A DNA stretch of 40,114 nucleotides from assembly GCF_016583565.1 (NCBI RefSeq), contig NZ_NRRF01000047.1, forward strand, positions 1 to 40,114, given 5' to 3'. Under the pieces are notes generated by a model, which was given only the letters and a program-made list of their open reading frames with translations, was not told the origin of the DNA and did no database searches. Positions within the stretch are counted from its first letter, which is position 1, and each line of letters opens with the position of its first letter. Origin of the DNA: Thiocystis violacea (lineage in GTDB: Bacteria; Pseudomonadota; Gammaproteobacteria; Chromatiales; Chromatiaceae). Of this stretch, positions 1-7,741 are shown one piece after another. Position numbers and translations under genes: made by a program.

Positions 1-41
1 TGCGTGTGCGCGTCGATCAGTGCTGCGAACGGATGGGCCAT
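1..41 (-). CDS. Start of an unidentified protein, cut by the window edge
   Basis: A minus-strand reading frame opens with ATG at 41 and runs off the left edge. The visible N-terminus reads MAHPFAALIDAHT. A purine-rich ribosome binding site (AGGGGAGAAAACCG on the coding strand) sits directly upstream, which makes the start believable. Thirteen residues are too few to assign a family. It lies downstream of hcp on the same strand, about 430 bases away. Confidence 0.55.
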   Translation of the reverse strand, partial: MAHPFAALIDAHT

Positions 42-469
42 CGGTTTTCTCCCCTTGAAAAAGGCGGGGAGCCTTTCCAGCCCGGCTCGCGAGCCGCCGA
101 GTGTCACGGACTCGGATGGCGGTGTTCAGCCATCTTCTAAGAAAGACAGTCGGAAGCGTCAATGACGCTGCCGAAAACCGATCACATGGGGCTATCTGCA
201 GCGAAAAAATACTCATCGGCAGGCATCATGCCTGCGGAATGTGCGCCAGATGGCTAACCGGGGCCTGCGCGCGCGGCCGCGGGGCAGTTGACGCCAGCTT
301 AAGCAGGTTGTCGGATTATCGGTGCAAGTCATTGATTACGAAAAATCACGCCCCGAGTGAAAGCGTACAAAGACAATTTATATCAGTAGCTTCAACCAGA
401 AATCTCGAAAACCTGTTCGGATGCGGCTTGGCCACACCCGAACCCGATCAATCCAACCGACCTCGATAC
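42..469. other. Intergenic region between hcp and the left-edge gene
   Basis: No convincing gene is seen. The part from about 300 to 420 is visibly richer in A and T than its surroundings and may hold the promoter of the left-edge gene. No clear -35/-10 pair or palindromic operator could be assigned. Confidence 0.4.
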
Positions 470-1762
470 TCAGGCTCCCATGGCGACGCGCAGATCCCCC
501 TGGGGATCGTCGCCGGTGAGGCGTAGATCAAATCTCTCCTGCAAGATCTTGAAGACGTTGGGGCTCACGAACGCAGGTGCCGCCGGGCCGAGTGTAATGC
601 CCTTGACGCCGAGGCTCAGCAGCGTCAGCAGCACGGCGACCGCCTTCTGCTCGAACCAGCTGATGACCAGCGTCAGCGGCAGATCGTTCACGCCGCAGTC
701 GAAGGCCTTGGCCAGGGCGACCGCCACCGCGATGGCGCCATAGGCGTCGTTGCACTGCCCCATGTCCATCAGACGTGGCAGCCCGAGGTGCTCGCCGAAG
801 TCATGATCGCGGATGCGGAACTTGCCGCAACCCAGTGTCAGGATGAAGGAATCGGCCGGGGTGCTCTGGGCGTATTCAGTGAAGTAGTTGCGGCCCTTCT
901 CGGCGCCGTCGCAGCCGCCGATGACGAAGAAGTGGCTGATCTTTCCGGCCTTGACTGCATCCACGATAGTCTGGGCCTGATCGAGGAGCACGCTGCGATG
1001 AAAGCCGATGGTCGACTCGCCCAGGATCTCCTCCTTGCAGGGCTCGCACTTACGAGCCTCTTCGATAACCGGTGTGAAGTCGTCATCAAGTAGACACTGG
1101 CCGCCTGGTACCGCCGTGGCGCGCATGGTGAAGAGTCGGCCCTTGTAGCTCTCCGGCGGGATGAGCACGCAGTTGGTGGTGCCGACGACGGGGCCGGGGA
1201 AGACGGCGAACTCTTTTTTCTGATTCTGCCAGGCGCCGCCATAGTGGCCGGCCAGATTGGGATGGTCGCGCAGCTTGGGATACATGTGCGCGGGAAGCAT
1301 CTCGCCGTGGGTGTAGACCTTGATGTCGGTCCCCTCGACCTGCTGGAGCAGATTCCAGAGGTCGACCAGGTCGTGGCCCGTCACCAGGATCCCCGGCCCC
1401 GCCTGCATGCCCTCCTTGACCTTGGTCGGCGCAGGCCTGCCGAAAGTCTCGACATGCCCTTCATCGAGCAACTCCATGACGCGCAGGTTCATTTCGCCGC
1501 ACTTGAGGCAGTATTGCAGCAAGCTCTCGACGTCGAAATTCACGTTGGTCATGGTGGCGAACAGGGCCTCTTCGATGAAGGCCGATACCCGGTCGTCGTA
1601 CTTGCCCATGCGCCGCGCATGGTGGGCATAGGCAGCCATGCCTTTGAGCCCGTACAAGAGGGTTTCTTGGAGCGACTGAACGTCGGCATCCTTCCCGCAG
1701 ACGCCCGGGGAGTTGACACAGGCGGTCTGGCGAAAGGTTTGCTCACACTGATTGCAGAACAT
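470..1762 (-). CDS. hcp: Hybrid cluster protein (hydroxylamine reductase / NO-detoxifying Hcp), short form
   Basis: Hcp carries a [4Fe-4S] cluster and a hybrid Fe-S-O cluster. It is linked to hydroxylamine reduction and, in enterics, to nitric oxide reduction under nitrosative stress. The N-terminal cluster motif is visible as C3-X2-C6-X8-C15-X6-C22. Hybrid-cluster ligands are recognisable in order: the His in TGHDL, Glu in HGEML, Cys in TTNCV, Cys in GGCDG, Cys in LGCGK, Cys in GQCND, and the Glu/Lys of WFEQK. The protein is about 430 residues against about 550 for E. coli Hcp. The missing part lies just after the N-terminal cysteines, as in the short class III Hcps. The ATG at 1762 is chosen because the family begins MFCNQC and GAGGT lies just upstream; the longer open frame to 1843 adds non-homologous sequence. 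No hcr reductase gene is adjacent. A Crp/Fnr-type box lies upstream (1871-1900). Confidence 0.95.
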   Translation of the reverse strand: MFCNQCEQTFRQTACVNSPGVCGKDADVQSLQETLLYGLKGMAAYAHHARRMGKYDDRVSAFIEEALFATMTNVNFDVESLLQYCLKCGEMNLRVMELLDEGHVETFGRPAPTKVKEGMQAGPGILVTGHDLVDLWNLLQQVEGTDIKVYTHGEMLPAHMYPKLRDHPNLAGHYGGAWQNQKKEFAVFPGPVVGTTNCVLIPPESYKGRLFTMRATAVPGGQCLLDDDFTPVIEEARKCEPCKEEILGESTIGFHRSVLLDQAQTIVDAVKAGKISHFFVIGGCDGAEKGRNYFTEYAQSTPADSFILTLGCGKFRIRDHDFGEHLGLPRLMDMGQCNDAYGAIAVAVALAKAFDCGVNDLPLTLVISWFEQKAVAVLLTLLSLGVKGITLGPAAPAFVSPNVFKILQERFDLRLTGDDPQGDLRVAMGA

Positions 1763-1870
1763 GGTGACCTCAGAATTAGGACGATAGAACCGTCGGAGGG
1801 GACCGCGGGAGGAGCCTCTTGCCCTGGCCGCGGGTCGGTGCACGACGGCCAGTGTCCCGTGGTTGTGTCG

Positions 1871-1900
1871 CGCGGGCCTTGACTGAGGTCAAGGCCCGCG
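1871..1900. promoter_or_regulatory. Crp/Fnr-family operator upstream of hcp
   Basis: This is a perfect inverted repeat with 13-base arms (CGCGGGCCTTGAC / GTCAAGGCCCGCG) around TGAG. Its core, TTGAC-N4-GTCAA at 1879-1892, matches the pattern bound by FNR, DNR/NnrR and HcpR type regulators. On the minus strand the box centre lies about 41.5 bases upstream of a start site near 1844, with a weak -10 (GACACT) at 1856-1851. That is the class II activator geometry. The leader to the hcp ATG would be about 82 bases. The extended GC arms could also form a hairpin. Confidence 0.7.
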
Positions 1901-2013
1901 AGGCGGCGCTCTTGCCGGTTGGTGAGGACCCGCTGAACGTCCATGACGAAAACGGGGCATCGATCGGCGCGGACCCTGCCGGCGGATCCGGCGACGACCA
2001 GGCCCCAAGCAAA

Positions 2014-2036
2014 GGGGTCAATCGCGCTATACTCGC
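2014..2036 (+). promoter_or_regulatory. Candidate promoter of the K+/H+ antiporter gene
   Basis: The sequence GTCAATCGCGCTATACTCG contains a good -10 hexamer (TATACT, 2028-2033). No TTGACA-like -35 stands at 17-base spacing. Nearly the same block (GTCAACCGCGCCATACTCG) occurs at 38422-38440 upstream of the CBS/HPP pair, so it is probably a functional element. The leader to the antiporter ATG would be roughly 215 bases. Confidence 0.4.
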
Positions 2037-2256
2037 GCTGCCGACCACAGGGCCAGCCGATCCAAAGGAACCGCCCCCGGCGGTCGCTCGGCCAGCTTGG
2101 AGCAGACCAGGAACGACTCCGATCGAAACGCGGCATCGGAGCTCTTCCCGTGATCGCTCAAGCGCTGCGTCCTTTGGTGAACGGCCCTGACCCAAGTGGC
2201 ATCAATCCCTCAGGAACCCCACACTAGCCCATGTTTTCACAGGGAGAGCCTCCGGC

Positions 2257-3981
2257 ATGGAGCTGACCAATCAAATCATCCTCATCGGCTCGGTGGTGCT
2301 CCTGGTCAGCGTACTTGCGAGCGTCCTGACCAGCCGGCTCGGGGCGCCTCTGCTCCTGGTCTTCCTGGTCATCGGCATGCTGCTCGGCGCCGACGGACCC
2401 GGCGGCATCCAGTTCGACGACGTCCAGCTCGCCCACCTCTTCGGTAGCCTCGCGCTCGCCATCATCCTGTTCGACGGCGGGCTGGTGACGCCCTACAAGG
2501 ACTTCCGCGTCGGTCTCAGGCCAGCGCTCGGGCTGGCGACTGTCGGGGTCGCCATCACCGCCTCCATCACGGGCCTCTTCGCCGCTTGGTGGCTGGGACT
2601 GAGCTGGCTGGAGGGGCTGCTGCTCGGCGCCATCGTCGGATCGACCGATGCCGCGGCGGTCTTCTCCGTCCTGCGCTCCCAGGGGCTGGAACTCAAGCAG
2701 CGCGTCGGTGCAACGCTCGAGATCGAATCCGGCAGCAACGACCCCATGGCCGTCTTCCTCACCATCGTACTGATCGAACTCGTGCTCAGCGACGGCGGCA
2801 ACCCAGGTTTCGTGCTCTTCACGGAGTTCCTCCGTCAGATGGGCCTGGGCGCCGCGATCGGCATCGCCGGCGGATTCGGCCTGGTTTGGCTGATCAACCG
2901 CCTGGAGATGTCGCCCGGGCTCTACCCGCTCGCCGTCATGGCCGGCGGGCTCAGCCTCTTTGGCATCACGGCGGTGCTGGACGGCAGCGGCTTCCTTGCC
3001 ATCTATCTGGCCGGCCTCGTCATCGGCAACCGGCGACTGCAGTTTCGCATCGAAATCAAACGCTTCCACGACGGAATTGCACGCCTGGCGCAGATCGGGA
3101 TGTTCTTGATGCTCGGACTCCTGGTCACACCCTCGGAACTCCTTCCTGTGGCGCTGGATGCCCTGCTCTTTGCCGCTGTCCTCATCCTGCTCGCGCGTCC
3201 TTTCGCCGTCTGGTTCTGCCTGCTCCCCTTCCGCTTCCCCTGGCGCGAGCAGGTGTTCGTCGGCTGGGTGGGCCTGCGTGGCGCCGTGCCCATCATCCTC
3301 GCCCTCTTCCCGCTGCTGGCGGGGCTCGACCAGGCGCAGATGTACTTCAACATCGTCTTCTTCGTCGTCCTGGTGTCGCTGCTGATCCAGGGCTGGACGG
3401 TGACCTCGCTCGCCCGCGTCCTGCAGTTGGAAGTCCCGCCGACCAGCCATGTGGTGCAACGCGTCGAGCTGGACATCCCGGGCCTGCAGGAGCTGGAGCT
3501 GGTCGGCTACCACCTCGCGGACAACGCGCCCATCGTGACGGAACACCGAACCGGGCCTCACCTGCCAGCGAACGCGCGTCCGGTCGCTATCGTGCGCGAC
3601 AAGCATCTCGTGGACAGCCTGGACCCGCTCGATCCCAGACCGGGCGACTATCTCTATCTCATCGCCGAGCCCAAGGACCTGCCCGAACTCGACCGCCTCT
3701 TCATCCCAGGCCCGGTGTCGGAGCACCTCTCCGATCTCGCCTTCTTTGGCGAGTTCGTACTCAACGGCGATGCCAATCTGGCCGGCATCTGCGCGGTCTA
3801 CGGCGTGAACCTCTCTGAGGCTGAGCCGGACCTCACGCTCGACACCCTCATCCGGCGCGGCCTCTATACGCATCCCGTCGTCGGGGATCGCGTGCAGCTC
3901 GGGAGCATCGAGCTGGTCGTCCGCGAAGTCGACGAAGACGTCGTCACCAAGGTCGGTCTCAAGCTACCTCACACGAAATGA
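2257..3981 (+). CDS. nhaP2: K+/H+ antiporter, NhaP2/CvrA type (CPA1 family)
   Basis: This is an inner-membrane cation/proton antiporter that exports K+ (or Na+) in exchange for protons. The 574 residues match the roughly 578 of E. coli NhaP2. The first about 390 residues are a dozen or so hydrophobic helices, including the family segments LFDGGL, GAIVGSTDAAAVF (acidic ion-binding helix) and GSNDPMAVFL. A soluble region follows with a TrkA-C-like part (about 405-480) and a CorC_HlyC-like C-terminal domain (about 490-570), the usual NhaP2 architecture. The start has GGGAGAG about 10 bases upstream. It is transcribed away from hcp and appears monocistronic. Confidence 0.93.
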   Translation: MELTNQIILIGSVVLLVSVLASVLTSRLGAPLLLVFLVIGMLLGADGPGGIQFDDVQLAHLFGSLALAIILFDGGLVTPYKDFRVGLRPALGLATVGVAITASITGLFAAWWLGLSWLEGLLLGAIVGSTDAAAVFSVLRSQGLELKQRVGATLEIESGSNDPMAVFLTIVLIELVLSDGGNPGFVLFTEFLRQMGLGAAIGIAGGFGLVWLINRLEMSPGLYPLAVMAGGLSLFGITAVLDGSGFLAIYLAGLVIGNRRLQFRIEIKRFHDGIARLAQIGMFLMLGLLVTPSELLPVALDALLFAAVLILLARPFAVWFCLLPFRFPWREQVFVGWVGLRGAVPIILALFPLLAGLDQAQMYFNIVFFVVLVSLLIQGWTVTSLARVLQLEVPPTSHVVQRVELDIPGLQELELVGYHLADNAPIVTEHRTGPHLPANARPVAIVRDKHLVDSLDPLDPRPGDYLYLIAEPKDLPELDRLFIPGPVSEHLSDLAFFGEFVLNGDANLAGICAVYGVNLSEAEPDLTLDTLIRRGLYTHPVVGDRVQLGSIELVVREVDEDVVTKVGLKLPHTK

Positions 3982-4780
3982 TGACGACCGCAGGATCGGG
4001 CGAGCCCCGATTCGCGCGGACACGCCCATTCAGGCGAGCCCCCATGAGACGCCACGCACCGCCTCTTATCCCCAATAAATTCTATCGCTTACAGCCTCTT
4101 TTCGATTAGGGGCTGAGCGACTCCAAAAGCCAACCACAGGTTCATCCAAGGGCTGAATGGCAGAAGGACGGACAGCGATATGAGAACAGATGCGTGTTCG
4201 GTTTGCTGACGGCCGACTATTCTCTTCAGACGCATTCATCACATTCACGCCTTCATGGGCCAATCACTCACGCATGGATGCCCGTGAAGACGATGAAAAC
4301 CTGAATTGAAGTGAAATAAGACCGACAAGTATTCGCCGTAAATTCCGCACCTTCCCGCAGTAACTAGAGGCCGCCGGACAACTGTTGTCAAGAGGACACA
4401 TACACGTAGAGAAGAAGAGAAGGACAGGCTCTTAGGCATCTGTTTTAAAAGGACTAAGCCAAGAAACCCGTTGCCAGGAGCAACATTTTTTTTGGCATAT
4501 AAGGGACATCCATTATCGACAGACAGGGTGATTGGGTTCATGCTTATACCCAAGACGATTCCCGAATCTGTTCCGGTGTTGATACAAGCGAACCTCATCG
4601 TCGGGTTGCTGTATTGCTTGATGGATCACGACCTTGTTCGATTGCGATTTCACTCGAGTCGCAAACCTGGTTGGATCACACACGGCTTCGGTCATGAAAC
4701 TGTCGGATCGCGAACGGCTCGGATCTGACGCAGAGATCACCAATCCAATTCCTCAGGGAACAACCAAGAAGAGAAAGCCC
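3982..4780. other. A/T-richer intergenic stretch without a convincing gene
   Basis: About 800 bases with base composition close to balanced, in contrast to the GC-rich surroundings. Open frames of 60-120 codons exist on both strands but show no recognisable family and no good ribosome binding site. It contains a short palindrome GACAAC-T-GTTGTC (4377-4389) and a terminator-like hairpin (4470-4493). It could be a decayed insertion or carry a small RNA. Confidence 0.45.
4470..4493 (+). terminator. Terminator-like hairpin with T-run
   Basis: A five-base stem (GTTGC / GCAAC, loop CAGGA) is followed after one A by eight Ts. This is the form of an intrinsic terminator on the plus strand. It is about 490 bases after the antiporter stop, too far to be an obvious terminator for that gene. 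It may end a small untranslated transcript starting inside the A/T-rich stretch. The stem is short. Confidence 0.35.
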
Positions 4781-5272
4781 ATGTCAGACGCGCCCTTCGA
4801 TCTAGTCGACGCCAAAGACAGCTTCACAGATACCGACTGGTTCAATACCTGCCAAGCAACCCAGATGCCCTACGTGGTCGTGCGCAGCGGAGACGCTACA
4901 GCGGATGTCCTCTGGGACTTCGTGACCCTGCCTCCCAGTTGCGACGCCAAGTTGAGAGCCAACTTCGCGGCGCTCGAACGGGACGCGCGCGCCATCTTCG
5001 ATCGGTTTGCGCTGGAAGAGTCCTACCTGCGGGTCAAGCCGACCATGATCTGCTTCGATCACTTGCCGTTCGACGAGGCCAAGCAGGCCGCCTCAGAGCT
5101 GTATCGACTCATCGCCGCCTACCTGCCGGCACGCCAGAGGCTGCGTTATGGCCCAGAGGCGAACCCCGCCTTCGCCAACAAAGTCCAGGACATCGGCCGC
5201 AGCCAGCGCAGTTGCGGCGGCAATCGCCGTCTTTGGGTCGAGCACAGCGGCCCATCCTCCAGCGCCGCTTGA
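4781..5272 (+). CDS. Hypothetical protein of 163 residues
   Basis: The family is not recognised. The protein is soluble, with no signal peptide or membrane helix. It begins MSDAPFDLVDAKDSFTDTDW and has a central helical part (about residues 60-125: LRANFAALERDARAIFDRFA, then EAKQAASELYRLIAAYL). The Ser/Arg-rich tail after about residue 135 looks less conserved and might result from a frame change. The ATG at 4781 follows a purine-rich stretch (AAGAAGAGAAA); the frame is open further upstream to 4634, but that part reads like non-coding sequence. The neighbours give no functional hint. Confidence 0.5.
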   Translation: MSDAPFDLVDAKDSFTDTDWFNTCQATQMPYVVVRSGDATADVLWDFVTLPPSCDAKLRANFAALERDARAIFDRFALEESYLRVKPTMICFDHLPFDEAKQAASELYRLIAAYLPARQRLRYGPEANPAFANKVQDIGRSQRSCGGNRRLWVEHSGPSSSAA

Positions 5273-5875
5273 TCGACTGCGGCGGTCGACCGGCACCGTC
5301 CCAGACGGCGCCGGTCGCTCGCCACCACATCAGCCACACAACGGCTCCGCCGGATGCCGCTCGATCGCACCCAGAGAGCGAGCTCGCCCAGATCGCAGGA
5401 TGTTTTTCGATTCCGCAGCCGATTCATCCTATGTCGGACAAAGCTCCTAGCTCGCGCCACTGACCTTGGCGACGCCGCCACGCAGGAGCAGCGCTCCACC
5501 GCCCCCGTCTCCACCACCGACTGGCGGGCGTCAAAACACCAGATAAAGCGCCCTTTTGACGGGTTGCGCACAATATGTTGTGCCTCCGGGCTTGGACTTC
5601 GGCCTTCAATGCCATAGACTCCAAAGCGTGACGGATGGGTCGTGCCGCGGTATCCGAGCGATGCACCGAAGCCACCCGAGAAATCCCACGCCCGAGCAGT
5701 CTGGCCTTGGTCGTCAGTTGGACCGGTAGGGTGGACGAGTGAAAGCGAAGTCCACCGAATCCCGCGCCGTCGTTGGTGGACTGCGCTGCGCTTGTCCACC
5801 CTACAGAAGACGACTGGACCCAAGGATGAGCGACGCCAGCAACCACAGCCTGAGCAACCACACTTCGAGGACATC
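5273..5875. other. Intergenic region upstream of nrdB
   Basis: About 600 bases with no convincing gene. It holds the palindromic repeat at 5726-5804. A possible -35 (TTGACG near 5553) has no well-spaced -10, so no nrdB promoter is called. nrdA is not upstream, where it usually lies. Confidence 0.4.
5726..5804. repeat. Palindromic intergenic repeat (REP/BIME-like)
   Basis: The outer arms are a perfect 11-base inverted repeat, GTAGGGTGGAC (5726-5736) and GTCCACCCTAC (5794-5804). Each half also contains its own GTGGAC/GTCCAC hairpin, separated by stretches rich in AGCG/GCGC. Elements with GTAGGGTGGAC...GTCCACC cores are common, dispersed, non-coding repeats in proteobacteria. A related GGATGGGT-type element lies at 17089-17162. 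Confidence 0.65.
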
Positions 5876-7303
5876 ATGATGCTGAACTGGGACGACCCTC
5901 TCGCGGCCGCGAGCCACGGCACAAGGCACCACGCAGCGAGCGAGCCTGTACCAGATCATTTCGCGGACGTGTCTCCCGCGGCGCTGGACGCCGCGCCTCT
6001 GGAATCGACACAGCGGATCCGGCCCCACCAGACCGAGAGCCATGTTCGGCCTGGACAGGGATTGGTCGGCAATGAATCCCTCATGGCGACGGCCGGCGCC
6101 GCGCCCGTAGTGGACCCCGACCCCTTTGCCGCGTCCGCAACCGGGCAAGACAGCCTGCCGATCGAAGACACCTCGATCCCAGGTCCTCGCGTGGCGACCG
6201 CCGCATCGGCGACGACGACAGCGCACGCGCTCACGAACGCCGCGCCAGGCGGTGCGACTGGACTGGAAAACCTCGAGATGGGCGCGGGACGGGTGCGCGT
6301 GGATGACAAGAGGATCATCAACTGCCACGCCGACCTCAATCAGCTCGTCCCCTTCAAGTACGACTGGGCCTGGCAGAAATATCTGGACGCCTGCGCCAAC
6401 CATTGGATGCCGCAAGAGATCAACATGAATGCGGACATCGCCCTCTGGAAGGATCCCAATGGGCTCACCGAGGACGAGCGCACCATCATCAAGCGCAATC
6501 TCGGCTTCTTCTCGACGGCCGATTCCCTGGTCGCAAACAACCTGGTCCTGGCCGTCTATCGCCACATCACCAACCCCGAGTGTCGGCAGTATCTGCTGCG
6601 CCAGGCCTTCGAGGAGGCGCTGCACACCCACGCCTATCAGTACGTGGTCGAGAGCCTGGGGCTGGATGAAGGCGAAATCTTCAATATGTACCGCGAGGTG
6701 CCCGCCGTCGCGCGCAAGGCGGAATGGGCACTGCCCTACACCCGCTTCCTGGCCGACCCGCACTTCGCCACGGGCACGCTTGAGAACGACCAAAAACTGC
6801 TGCGCGAGCTGGTCGCCTTCTATGTCATCTTCGAGGGCATCTTCTTCTATGTCGGCTTCGTGCAGGTCCTGAGCATGGGGCGGCGCAACAAGATGACCGG
6901 CACGGCCGAGCAGTTTCAGTACATCCTGCGCGATGAGTCCATGCACATGAACTTTGGCATCGACGTCATCAATCAGATCAAGATCGAGAATCCTCAGCTC
7001 TGGACCCCGGCCTTCAAGCAGGAGCTGATCGATATGATTCGCGACGCCGTCACCCTCGAGTCCCACTACGCGCACGACACCATGCCGCGCGGCGTGCTCG
7101 GTCTCAACGCCCCCATGTTCGAGGAGTATCTCCAGTTCATCGCCAACCGGCGCTGCGCTCAGATCGGTCTGCCCGAGCAATATCCTGGCGTCAGTAATCC
7201 CTTCCCATGGATGTCCGAGGTCTTGGATCTCAAGAAGGAGAAGAACTTCTTCGAAACGCGCGTCACGGAATATCAGACGGGCGGAGCCTTGAATTGGGAC
7301 TGA
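5876..7303 (+). CDS. nrdB: Ribonucleoside-diphosphate reductase class Ia, beta subunit (R2)
   Basis: NrdB holds the di-iron/tyrosyl radical used by NrdA to reduce ribonucleotides. Ligands are visible with E. coli spacing: Asp216 (STADSL), Glu247 and His250 (EEALH), radical Tyr254 (HAYQY), Glu320 (FEGIF), Glu354 and His357 (DESMH). It resembles the Pseudomonas/Chlamydia R2 branch in length and sequence, but keeps Asp and Tyr at the sites changed to Glu and Phe in the chlamydial class Ic enzyme. It is therefore expected to be a radical-Tyr class Ia enzyme. Residues 1 to about 130 are a low-complexity Ala/Pro/Thr-rich extension beginning MMLNWDDP, comparable to the MLSWDE start of Pseudomonas NrdB. 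The start is ATG 5876 (or 5879), with GAGG upstream. The C-terminus TGGALNWD is the conserved NrdA-docking tail. No nrdA is in the window. Confidence 0.95.
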   Translation: MMLNWDDPLAAASHGTRHHAASEPVPDHFADVSPAALDAAPLESTQRIRPHQTESHVRPGQGLVGNESLMATAGAAPVVDPDPFAASATGQDSLPIEDTSIPGPRVATAASATTTAHALTNAAPGGATGLENLEMGAGRVRVDDKRIINCHADLNQLVPFKYDWAWQKYLDACANHWMPQEINMNADIALWKDPNGLTEDERTIIKRNLGFFSTADSLVANNLVLAVYRHITNPECRQYLLRQAFEEALHTHAYQYVVESLGLDEGEIFNMYREVPAVARKAEWALPYTRFLADPHFATGTLENDQKLLRELVAFYVIFEGIFFYVGFVQVLSMGRRNKMTGTAEQFQYILRDESMHMNFGIDVINQIKIENPQLWTPAFKQELIDMIRDAVTLESHYAHDTMPRGVLGLNAPMFEEYLQFIANRRCAQIGLPEQYPGVSNPFPWMSEVLDLKKEKNFFETRVTEYQTGGALNWD

Positions 7304-7329
7304 TGCGCTCGGGCGCGGTGAGGATCTCG

Positions 7330-7380
7330 CCGCCGGATTGTGGCGGCTCGGGATCTGAGTTGTAGCCAGCGATTGCTGGC
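7330..7380 (+). terminator. Pair of hairpins after nrdB
   Basis: Two GC-rich stem-loops follow the nrdB stop: GCCGCC/GGCGGC near 7330-7347, and a perfect GCCAGC-GATT-GCTGGC at 7365-7380. Neither is followed by a T-run, so they may be mRNA 3'-end stabilisers rather than a classic intrinsic terminator. The rest of 7381-7741 shows no convincing gene. Confidence 0.4.
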
Positions 7381-7741
7381 GTTGGCGCATCCTCAGCCGC
7401 GACTCCCACGCGGCTGGACATCCAACTCCAAAAGGGCACTCCGAGCGGCAGCTTTCAGGGTGTGACGCGCGACGGTTTCAGCCGGAGTCAGCGGTCTCCG
7501 CCACGCGGCTCAACGCCCTCATCACCGCCAGCAGCAACATCCTCCATTGGGATCACCACCGTGATCGGCAGCGTGCTGGTGCGCAGGATTCGCACGGCGA
7601 CGGAGGCCTATCGGGCGCAAACGGAGAAGCCTGCGCGAACGGGCACGCCTGGTTGAGCGGTGTCTTCGACCTTAAGATGCCCGTTGCGCAGCGGTGATCG
7701 ACAGGATCACGCCCATCATGATCAACATGGGTTTCGATACG

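Noticed and set aside
2224..3873. Long minus-strand open frame opposite the antiporter gene
   Set aside because: Its composition (Glu/Asp/Gln/His/Arg-rich, no domain) is the typical antisense shadow of a GC-rich coding gene; the plus-strand product is an unmistakable antiporter.
4245..4598. Minus-strand frame of 117 codons in the A/T-rich gap
   Set aside because: No ribosome binding site, no recognisable domain, and it spans the terminator-like hairpin; coding is not supported.
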